NCBI GenBank assembly: GCA_003151655.1
Contig: PLYB01000186.1
Coordinates: forward strand, 1-5,113
Direction: 5' to 3'
From: Gallionellaceae bacterium
GTDB taxonomy: Bacteria; Pseudomonadota; Gammaproteobacteria; Burkholderiales; Gallionellaceae
DNA length: 5,113 bases
A model generated the notes under the pieces. The model was not told where the DNA came from and searched no databases. It was given only the letters and a program-made list of their open reading frames with translations. A program made the position numbers and the translations under genes. Below are positions 1 to 5,113 of the stretch, one piece after another; the stretch's first letter is position 1; the number at the start of each line of letters is the position of its first letter.

Positions 1-73
1 AGCGTGCTGACTCTGTTGCGTTAAGACAATAAAAATTAATACAAGAATAGCAACAAGTTTAAGGTTGACTCGG

Positions 74-100
74 CCGGCAGGTAAAACTGCCGGTTTTTTT
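74..100 (+). terminator. Rho-independent terminator of an upstream plus-strand gene
   Basis: A perfect 7-bp GC-rich stem (CCGGCAG at 74-80, CTGCCGG at 87-93) with a 6-base loop GTAAAA is followed at once by seven T residues (94-100). This is a textbook intrinsic terminator, and the T-run sets the direction as plus. The gene it ends lies mostly off the left edge. Two frames stay open from the edge and stop at 22-24 (TAA) and 30-32 (TAA), either of which could be its last codons, leaving about 41-50 bases before the stem. The terminator separates that unit from the lipoprotein gene that starts about 85 bases further on. Confidence 0.88.
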
Positions 101-184
101 GCTTGGAATTGCCATTAACTCGAAAACCCGCCTCGAAAGTTAAAATGATTGGCATGTTTCTCTCGCTTATCACAGAGAAAGAGT

Positions 185-598
185 ATGCTTGTTTTTCGGA
201 TAGGCAAATTACTTCTCATGATGCATAAACTATTAATCATAGCGTTGACCTCAGGACTCCTATTGGGATGCGGCAAAGCTCCCACTGCCGTTGCAACGAT
301 TTCAAATATTCGAGGGCATTGGGTTTCTGATGCATTGGACTTAGATGGCTTACAACTTCGCATTGTTCCTGATATGGACATTGATGAAACCTCGATAAGC
401 CTTACCGTCAATGGCGAAAGGCAAACAATTCCAATCTCGTCGTTTGTCTTTAAAAATGAAGAAATCGATGTGAATATTCAAAAGAATGTTACTTTGACCT
501 TCTACGTTACCGAGGGCGATAAGATTTACCTGCGATTTCCAGCTACGGGCACGAGAATTTTTTATCACCGCGGTGTAGCAAAGAGCGCAGTCCCTTAA
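185..598 (+). CDS. Small predicted lipoprotein of unknown function
   Basis: I recognise no family. The protein is 137 aa from the ATG at 185. The N terminus is a type II signal peptide: basic residues, a hydrophobic stretch (LLIIALTSGLLL) and the lipobox LLGC, with Cys29 as the predicted lipidated residue. About 109 mature residues follow, with alternating hydrophobic and polar segments that suggest a small all-beta fold (for example SISLTVNGERQ, NVTLTFYVTEGDKIYLRF). No catalytic motif is visible. Glycine at mature position +2 does not signal inner-membrane retention by the E. coli rule, so the outer membrane is more likely. The start is uncertain. ATG 185 has only a weak purine-rich site (AGAGAAAGAG), while ATG 218 or 221 would give a more classical signal peptide (MMHKLLII...) but has no clear ribosome site. 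The frame also extends upstream to a TTG at 149. The gene follows a terminator and so is probably monocistronic. It converges on the minus-strand gene ending at 653. Confidence 0.78.
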   Translation: MLVFRIGKLLLMMHKLLIIALTSGLLLGCGKAPTAVATISNIRGHWVSDALDLDGLQLRIVPDMDIDETSISLTVNGERQTIPISSFVFKNEEIDVNIQKNVTLTFYVTEGDKIYLRFPATGTRIFYHRGVAKSAVP

Positions 599-605
599 TA
601 AGGGA
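591..605. other. Short hairpin over the lipoprotein stop codon
   Basis: TCCCTT (591-596) pairs with AAGGGA (600-605) around a 3-base loop, and the TAA stop (596-598) lies inside. No T-run follows on the plus strand, so it does not qualify as an intrinsic terminator. It may stabilise the 3' end or be chance. Confidence 0.25.
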
Positions 606-614
606 ATTTCAGCG

Positions 615-650
615 AACGGCTAAGTCCGCGAACCTCTATTCGCAACCGTT
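615..650. other. Two-tier inverted repeat in the convergent spacer
   Basis: The spacer between the converging stops (599-652) contains an outer pair AACGG (615-619)/CCGTT (646-650) and an inner pair GCGAA (628-632)/TTCGC (639-643) with a 6-base loop. On the plus strand the moderately T-rich TTTACTATTTTA follows; on the minus strand no T-run follows. It sits where a terminator for either gene is expected, but the unpaired 621-627 stretch makes the stem weak. It is a possible factor-assisted or imperfect terminator and no more than that. Confidence 0.25.
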
Positions 651-652
651 TA

Positions 653-1048
653 CTATTTTACAAGTATTGCCAATGCCTGATCCGCATCTTTTCTCAACGG
701 GCTGTCCGGGTAATTTCTGATGAAGTCTGCAAAAGCCGCCTGTGCCTGATGCATTTCACCGGCCTCCCCCAAGTTCATCGCTTTCTTGAATGCGGTCATT
801 TCGTCCGCATCAATCATCTCGTGCGTTGCCTCACCTTTCCAATAAATATCACTCGCATCGGCTTGCGCACCGCGCACTCCACCAACAGCATTGGTCGCAT
901 TGATCTTTTTCTGCGGCGTGAAAGTTTCGACTTTCTTGCGCAACTTCTCCCACACGGTCAATGTGCCGGAATTATTATCGGCAGCATAAATTGCCGGTGA
1001 TACACCGACGCTCACTATCACTAAAATCAACGCAAGAATCTTTTTCAT
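653..1048 (-). CDS. Small exported protein with one C-terminal TPR-like hairpin
   Basis: The protein is 131 aa and its function is unknown. Residues 1-22 form a Sec signal peptide (MKK, then a long hydrophobic run) with probable cleavage in AIYA-AD. The mature part has a basic segment (WEKLRKKVETFTPQKK, 33-48), a glycine/arginine motif AVGGVRGA (54-61), then DIYWKGE (67-73). It ends in a helical hairpin (about 83-130) of the type seen in YbgF-like TPR proteins: AFKKAMNLGEAGEMHQAQAAF followed by NYPDSPLRKDADQAL. One TPR unit is too short to fold as a superhelix, so it may dock onto another protein. The start is ATG 1048 because GGAG lies six bases upstream (minus strand of 1055-1058) and the signal peptide begins there. 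The open frame continues upstream to 1222, but that part is translated repeat. It lies downstream of the large multidomain gene on the same strand, 234 bases away, so co-transcription is plausible. Confidence 0.85.
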   Translation of the reverse strand: MKKILALILVIVSVGVSPAIYAADNNSGTLTVWEKLRKKVETFTPQKKINATNAVGGVRGAQADASDIYWKGEATHEMIDADEMTAFKKAMNLGEAGEMHQAQAAFADFIRNYPDSPLRKDADQALAILVK

Positions 1049-1054
1049 GACCAT

Positions 1055-1058
1055 CTCC
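1055..1058 (-). promoter_or_regulatory. Shine-Dalgarno site fixing the start at 1048
   Basis: Read on the minus strand this is GGAG, six bases before ATG 1048. It supports that start over the in-frame ATGs just upstream and over the long extension through the repeat element. Confidence 0.75.
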
Positions 1059-1071
1059 ATTTTCTTATTCC

Positions 1072-1262
1072 ATTTCCACTTCAATAGCGCATTTTGTAGG
1101 TCGGGATTCACCTCGAAGAGGTTCTTGTACCCTTTAGGGTGACCCGACATCACCAGCGTCGGGTTGTACCCGCAAGGGGTAGGCCGTAGCCGTAAGGGGC
1201 TGAAGCCCCAACGCATACGCACATACCCGACCTACGGATTATTTCCATTTTGAAGTGGAAAT
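1072..1262. repeat. 13-bp inverted repeat enclosing the intergenic element
   Basis: ATTTCCACTTCAA (1072-1084) is the exact reverse complement of TTGAAGTGGAAAT (1250-1262). The arms lie outside the REP-like element and are separated by 165 bases. A related direct similarity exists too: TTATTCCATTT (1065-1075) and TTATTTCCATTT (1239-1250). In the minus-strand transcript the arms would form a long-range stem closing the element, with the distal arm about 14 bases before the Shine-Dalgarno site of the downstream gene. They may be the outer ends of a larger element, or an older hairpin into which the element inserted. Confidence 0.7.
1096..1235. repeat. REP/BIME-like structured intergenic element
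   Basis: The ends are a perfect 10-bp inverted repeat: GTAGGTCGGG (1096-1105) and CCCGACCTAC (1226-1235). Inside is a chain of short hairpins: CCTC/GAGG (1111-1114, 1118-1121), ACCC/GGGT (1129-1132, 1137-1140), ACCCGAC/GTCGGGT (1142-1148, 1158-1164), TACCC/GGGTA (1167-1171, 1177-1181) and GGGGC/GCCCC (1196-1200, 1205-1209). The CCCGAC/GTCGGG core recurs inside and at the ends, as expected for clustered REP units or a small non-autonomous (RAYT-mobilised or MITE-like) element. It codes for no convincing protein. Between two same-strand genes it may stabilise the upstream mRNA or attenuate transcription. The family assignment is from recall of similar repeats; copy number elsewhere in the genome would settle it. 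Confidence 0.75.
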
Positions 1263-1282
1263 TGAATTAGACAGCTACGCCA

Positions 1283-4200
1283 CTACATTGTGTTCGACAG
1301 CTCCAGTGAAAGAGCCTTGTATTTTTTCTTGATGCCCGGATCCAAACTTAGTGCCTTGGCAAAAGCCTCTTTGGCCTCTTTAATTTCATTTAGCGCTTTA
1401 TGTGCTTTGACCAGATTGATCCAAACATACGGATCTTCCGGAGCGGCCTTGGCCGCCTCGCTATAGGCATTTTTCGCCTCGGCATATTTATCGTCGATCA
1501 TGAACAGGTTTCCGCGATTATTCAGCGCTGCCGCATTGCCGGGTTGCAAGCTGATAACCTTGTCAAAATATTTCATGGCCTCCTGCCGGTCTCCCAGCTT
1601 GGCTAGAATAATACCTATCTGTAAATGCGATTCCACATCAGCGGGATTCTTTTCAATATGTTGACGATAGTGACGCGTTTTTGTCTGCGCGCTGATCTTG
1701 AGCATTGACGAAAACTCATTGGGAAATTTTTTATCAATGCTCTCCTTGCTCACCTCGCCGGGATTCCATTTGGATTCGGGCAAGCTCGCAGGTTTATACG
1801 TGTGCCATGCCTGCGAAGTATCCAGAATATCCAGACCTTTACCCTTCCACTTGTAATAATTGGCCGCGCCTGTCTCCCACGCTTTGACGAATGAGCTTCC
1901 CACCAGCGTGGTTTCCACCGGGATCCATAACATGTCGTCGTAAATGACATACATGTCGTCCATGGTATACGCATCTTCCTCCGCTTTAACGCCTGTTGAG
2001 AACATCATGAGCAGATGATCCGGCACTTCGACCACTCGTGTAGATATTCCCAAACTCTCCAATGCGGTCACGTAAACACCGACCATATCAACGCAATCTC
2101 CCGACTTGCGCTCCAACGTTTCTCTGGGGAACTGAACATAGTCCACCATATTCGTGTTACCCGACTTTACCTGATAGGGATCGATCGGATTTTGAATATA
2201 GGTCAGTCCGTATACACCCAAGGCATTGAACAATACTGCGGCCAGTTGCACCTCGTCTTTGGTCTCCGGGTACTGCGTAACGATAGCTCGCACAAATGAC
2301 ATTAGCGGCGGATCTTTGGGCGTGATAAATGAAGCGTAACGCTCCGGCTCACTCCACAACAATTTGTGCTTTTCATAAAGACTGACCGTCGAACTTTTGC
2401 TAAAAGATTCGCGCTTTCCATTGTCGAAGTAACTTGCCTCCAGCATCGTTTGCACCGAGGTATCTTCGGTCGCATTGAGAATATTATTGTTAAAGACCGC
2501 CCTGAGCTTGATCTCCACACTTTGCCCGGATAACAATTTTTCAACTTTTGTCTCCGTTGCAAAATCCATAAAATCCTTCAACAAAAAAGACAAAGTTACG
2601 CTTTCCATTGTCTTATCCGTGTTGTTGGTCAGCTTGACGGTACCGACCCCGTTTTGCTCATAAAGCTTGTAGCTATTCGAAAAAATAGGACGCAAACTCA
2701 GCACCTCAATTTCCAGCGGTGCTTTGCTAAAAGCCAAAGTAGTTGCTTTAACCTCAAACTTTTCCGCTTCAGTTCCATCCGAACTATGTGCCGCAATATA
2801 GTAGGTATATTTTGTGTTCGGCGTGAGCGTGTCTTTGATAAATTCCGGCGCAATCGCTTCACCTACCTTGGTAAAGGCATTACCCTCTTTTTGATAGATG
2901 ATGTACGAATTTACAAATTCGGACTCGATCGGTTTCCAGGTAATTTTGATCTGCCACGGAGTAGCGGTGACATCAACGGCTGCCAGCGCAGGCGGCGTAT
3001 AGCGTTTGGAAGTGCCACTCACCAGCGCACTGCTTGCTCCCGGATATCCCGACTTGGTCTCTGCGGCAACGCGATAAAAATAACTCCCGTCCACCTCAAG
3101 CCCACGGTCAATATATTGATTCGAGTTACTCGTACCCACACGCACAAAACCGGCTCGCTCCTCCTTCGAACGATAAACCTGATACTGTTTAACATAGGAA
3201 TACGGCAGAGCATCCCAATTTAACTCAATACTATGCAATCCGCTTTTCGCCACCAAATGCTGGGGTGCAACTGGCTTGTACTGCGTCACAAAAGTCTGCA
3301 CGCGCTTATTTGATCGCTCTGCGATAAGAAACGACACATCGTCCTTCCGTGCAATTGCAACAGGCTCATCCAATTCACCTGGACGGCCTCCTTTGGCAGC
3401 AAAGGAGCGAACATATTCTCCTTTATGCGAATAGACTTTAACCCGATTGCCATCCAGCACAAAGATTTCATCAAGGGTCGCCATCAGAGCCAAAGGCTTT
3501 TGCAAATACCCGGAATTCCCTTCTTTCTGCTTCGCAAAATTGCCGATCAAACCGCCTTGAGCGGAGTGAATAGAAATAACATTTGACCCGCTTTCCAATA
3601 CGTAAAGATTCTCCTGCGGATCGACAGCGATGCTGGTCGGGTCGTCCAACTTGCGCACTGCACTCAAAAACTTTCCTTCGCGGTCGAATACCTGTACCGA
3701 ATCGCGCCCCTTGTCCGCCACATAAATTTTGCCGGATGGGGAAATCGCCAGATCGGTCGGTGCATCAAACTGTCCGTCAGCAGACCCCTCGCTGCCGAAA
3801 CTGAAAATAACTTTCCCGTTGGCATCCAGCCTGATCACCCGGTATTTCTTCTTATCAAGAATCCACAGCTTGCCTTCGGCATCGGCAGCAACGGCAACCG
3901 GGGTAACGTCGGCAAATTTGATCGGTTTATCAAAATCGCCGTTGCGAATCACCGTGACCGCCGCTTGATCCGCGTCAATTGCGTAAAGCGTATCTTTGCC
4001 GTTCCAGGCAAGCCTATTGGCGACTACAGGGAAAGTGTCCTCAGTGCTTTGCACAAATATCCGTGTTGCCGACCTGGGAACCAACTCAAGCGGAATACCC
4101 GCCTCGGGAACGAAGAAATTCACCACACCTTTGGCGGGGTCAGCCAGGGCAAGCTGCCGATCTTTTAATGCAACCAAACCGGACAAGCTCTTGAATTGCC

Positions 4201-5053
4201 CCGCTCCGTCTCCCTTGCCGCCAAACCGCGACAGCAGCTTGTCACTAAAGTCGTATTTCTGAATCGTGAGTTCATTGTTTTTTGCGACATAGACCCCATC
4301 CCGAGCAACGGCGAGCCCGATTAATTCGCCATCCCAGGGAATCGCATGCAGAAAATCTCCATCCTGACTATAGACTTTGACCAGAGAGTCTTCGGAGTCC
4401 CACACATACAAGCGCCCTGCACTATCAACCTCAAGGTCGACAGGTTCGCGCAATGTATATGCTTCAGACTGGCCTTTGGATGCGGCACCGGGTTTGATGT
4501 CCAGCGGACTTATAAATACGCCGTTGCTACCAAACACCATAATTCTCTTGGTTCCGCCATCCAGCACATACACTATGCCTTCGTGAACAGCCACCCCGCG
4601 AGGTTTTTTCAGCTCCTGCTCGCCGCCAGAGGAAGAAAAGAACCCGCCCTTTTTCGCCCCGAAACTTCCCTGATATTTTCCGCCGGAAGAGAACATGGCA
4701 ATCTGATTAAGTTCGCTGTCCGCCACATAGATCACGCCCCCCTCCAAGGCAACCGCTTCCGGTTTTTTCAAAACGGGATCTCCATCGTCTTTCGCTTGCA
4801 AGATGCGCAGTAACTTCCCCTCCGCATCCGTCTCCGCCACCGAACCTGCCGTGGTCGAAAAATACAAACGGTCTCCGCCTCCCCCAACCAGCTTCAGTGC
4901 CCCCTTTGGCATGGGCACTGTTTTTACAAATTCTGCCTTAGCCGCATCAGCCGAAGACACTGCGTCCGCCGCATAGGCCAACGCATGAACTAATGAGGTC
5001 GCCAGACAAAAACATATTGTAAGAATGCGTATCATGTATACCTTCAATTTCAC
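1283..5053 (-). CDS. Large exported NHL-propeller / FN3 / transglutaminase-like / TPR protein
   Basis: The protein is 1256 aa. Residues 1-28 are a Sec signal peptide cleaved at ALAYA-AD. Two runs of six NHL-type blades follow (about 50-316 and 343-590), with repeated motifs such as KPRGVAVHEGIVYVLDGGTKR and APTDLAISPSGKIYVADKGR; they should form two six-bladed beta-propellers. Two fibronectin type III domains follow (about 594-683 and 688-772), then a beta-rich domain (about 776-893). Next is a transglutaminase-like papain-fold domain (about 905-1060) with KSGDCVD (Cys987), PDHLLMMF (His1013) and WIPVETT, where Glu1047 takes the usual Asp place. Three TPRs (1139-1240) end the protein. There is no membrane anchor or sorting signal, so it is periplasmic or secreted. 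The probable role is an envelope scaffold with protease, amidase or crosslinking activity; the substrate is unknown. The start is GTG 5053, with AAGGA eight bases upstream. ATG 5035 (residue 7), with GAAGG five bases upstream, is a real alternative and keeps the signal peptide. Confidence 0.93.
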   Translation of the reverse strand: MKLKVYMIRILTICFCLATSLVHALAYAADAVSSADAAKAEFVKTVPMPKGALKLVGGGGDRLYFSTTAGSVAETDAEGKLLRILQAKDDGDPVLKKPEAVALEGGVIYVADSELNQIAMFSSGGKYQGSFGAKKGGFFSSSGGEQELKKPRGVAVHEGIVYVLDGGTKRIMVFGSNGVFISPLDIKPGAASKGQSEAYTLREPVDLEVDSAGRLYVWDSEDSLVKVYSQDGDFLHAIPWDGELIGLAVARDGVYVAKNNELTIQKYDFSDKLLSRFGGKGDGAGQFKSLSGLVALKDRQLALADPAKGVVNFFVPEAGIPLELVPRSATRIFVQSTEDTFPVVANRLAWNGKDTLYAIDADQAAVTVIRNGDFDKPIKFADVTPVAVAADAEGKLWILDKKKYRVIRLDANGKVIFSFGSEGSADGQFDAPTDLAISPSGKIYVADKGRDSVQVFDREGKFLSAVRKLDDPTSIAVDPQENLYVLESGSNVISIHSAQGGLIGNFAKQKEGNSGYLQKPLALMATLDEIFVLDGNRVKVYSHKGEYVRSFAAKGGRPGELDEPVAIARKDDVSFLIAERSNKRVQTFVTQYKPVAPQHLVAKSGLHSIELNWDALPYSYVKQYQVYRSKEERAGFVRVGTSNSNQYIDRGLEVDGSYFYRVAAETKSGYPGASSALVSGTSKRYTPPALAAVDVTATPWQIKITWKPIESEFVNSYIIYQKEGNAFTKVGEAIAPEFIKDTLTPNTKYTYYIAAHSSDGTEAEKFEVKATTLAFSKAPLEIEVLSLRPIFSNSYKLYEQNGVGTVKLTNNTDKTMESVTLSFLLKDFMDFATETKVEKLLSGQSVEIKLRAVFNNNILNATEDTSVQTMLEASYFDNGKRESFSKSSTVSLYEKHKLLWSEPERYASFITPKDPPLMSFVRAIVTQYPETKDEVQLAAVLFNALGVYGLTYIQNPIDPYQVKSGNTNMVDYVQFPRETLERKSGDCVDMVGVYVTALESLGISTRVVEVPDHLLMMFSTGVKAEEDAYTMDDMYVIYDDMLWIPVETTLVGSSFVKAWETGAANYYKWKGKGLDILDTSQAWHTYKPASLPESKWNPGEVSKESIDKKFPNEFSSMLKISAQTKTRHYRQHIEKNPADVESHLQIGIILAKLGDRQEAMKYFDKVISLQPGNAAALNNRGNLFMIDDKYAEAKNAYSEAAKAAPEDPYVWINLVKAHKALNEIKEAKEAFAKALSLDPGIKKKYKALSLELSNTM

Positions 5054-5061
5054 TCCAGTTA

Positions 5062-5066
5062 TCCTT
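5062..5066 (-). promoter_or_regulatory. Shine-Dalgarno site favouring GTG 5053
   Basis: On the minus strand this reads AAGGA, eight bases before GTG 5053, which is good spacing for that part of the anti-Shine-Dalgarno match. The competing site GAAGG (minus strand of 5041-5045) is five bases before ATG 5035, which is slightly close. The choice between the two starts is not certain. Confidence 0.5.
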
Positions 5067-5081
5067 GGAAAAGCAGTTGTC

Positions 5082-5108
5082 CACGAAAGGCACGAAAAAC
5101 ACGAACAA
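5082..5108. repeat. Three 9-bp direct repeats, CACGAANNN
   Basis: CACGAAAGG (5082-5090), CACGAAAAA (5091-5099) and CACGAACAA (5100-5108) are head to tail with an invariant CACGAA core, and the array may continue past the window edge. It lies 29 bases upstream of the large gene's GTG. From memory, phrases of this kind (TTCGTG... on the other strand) are dispersed intergenic repeats in many environmental proteobacteria. It could also be a binding array for a regulator of the large gene. The sequence alone does not decide. Confidence 0.65.
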
Positions 5109-5113
5109 ATTCA

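Noticed and set aside
1..32. 3' end of a plus-strand coding sequence
   Set aside because: Two frames are open from the edge (stops at 22-24 and 30-32), and the terminator at 74 implies a gene to the left, but 7-9 codons are too few to choose a frame or name a product.
109..146. Sigma70 promoter TTGCCA (109-114) with TAAAAT (141-146)
   Set aside because: The spacing is 26 bases, far from 17, and no better -35 box lies at the right distance from TAAAAT.
115..411. Minus-strand open frame opposite the lipoprotein gene
   Set aside because: It has no signal or domain pattern and overlaps a gene with a clear lipobox; it is an antisense shadow.
1096..1235. CRISPR array or tRNA in the structured spacer
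   Set aside because: The repeats are inverted and unequal, not regularly spaced direct repeats, and no cloverleaf with a TTCGA-type arm can be drawn.
1250..1282. Intrinsic terminator right after the large gene
   Set aside because: On the minus strand no GC-rich hairpin followed by a T-run occurs in this stretch, so readthrough to the small gene remains possible.
2654..3223. 189-codon plus-strand open frame inside the large gene
   Set aside because: It is antisense to the FN3 and beta-domain coding region, which has clear family motifs; its own translation shows no fold pattern.
4346..4813. 155-codon plus-strand open frame inside the large gene
   Set aside because: It is antisense to the first propeller; its length is explained by the composition of the real coding strand.

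Overview
The window looks like chromosomal DNA from a Gram-negative proteobacterium. All three genes encode exported or lipid-anchored envelope proteins. Base composition is moderate, roughly mid-40s % GC by eye. The spacer between the two minus-strand genes carries a structured repeat ending in GTAGGTCGGG/CCCGACCTAC, of the REP-like kind I associate with beta- and gammaproteobacteria. A freshwater betaproteobacterium (Gallionella/Nitrosomonas-like) is my best guess; it rests on recall and not on a search.

Layout. Positions 1-73 are the AT-rich tail of something lying to the left. A strong plus-strand intrinsic terminator at 74-100 closes that unit. A small lipoprotein gene of unknown function follows on the plus strand (about 185-598). 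It converges, across a 54-base spacer, on two minus-strand genes. In transcription order these are a very large exported multidomain protein (5053-1283) and a small exported protein with one TPR-like helical hairpin (1048-653). The 234-base gap between them holds the roughly 140-base REP-like element, enclosed by a separate 13-base inverted repeat. At the right edge, just upstream of the large gene, are three 9-base direct repeats (CACGAANNN).

How the genes may work together. The large protein reads, from N to C terminus, as signal peptide, two six-bladed NHL-type beta-propellers, two fibronectin type III domains, a beta-rich domain, a transglutaminase-like (papain-fold) domain with Cys987 and His1013, and three TPRs. 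The two propellers, FN3 pair and TPRs look like binding surfaces around one possible enzymatic centre, so a periplasmic or surface scaffold acting on a protein or peptide is reasonable. The small downstream gene has a good ribosome binding site, is exported and also has a TPR-like end. It is the obvious candidate partner, though the structured spacer may uncouple its expression. No substrate, pathway or phenotype can be read from the sequence. The lipoprotein gene is probably an independent unit.
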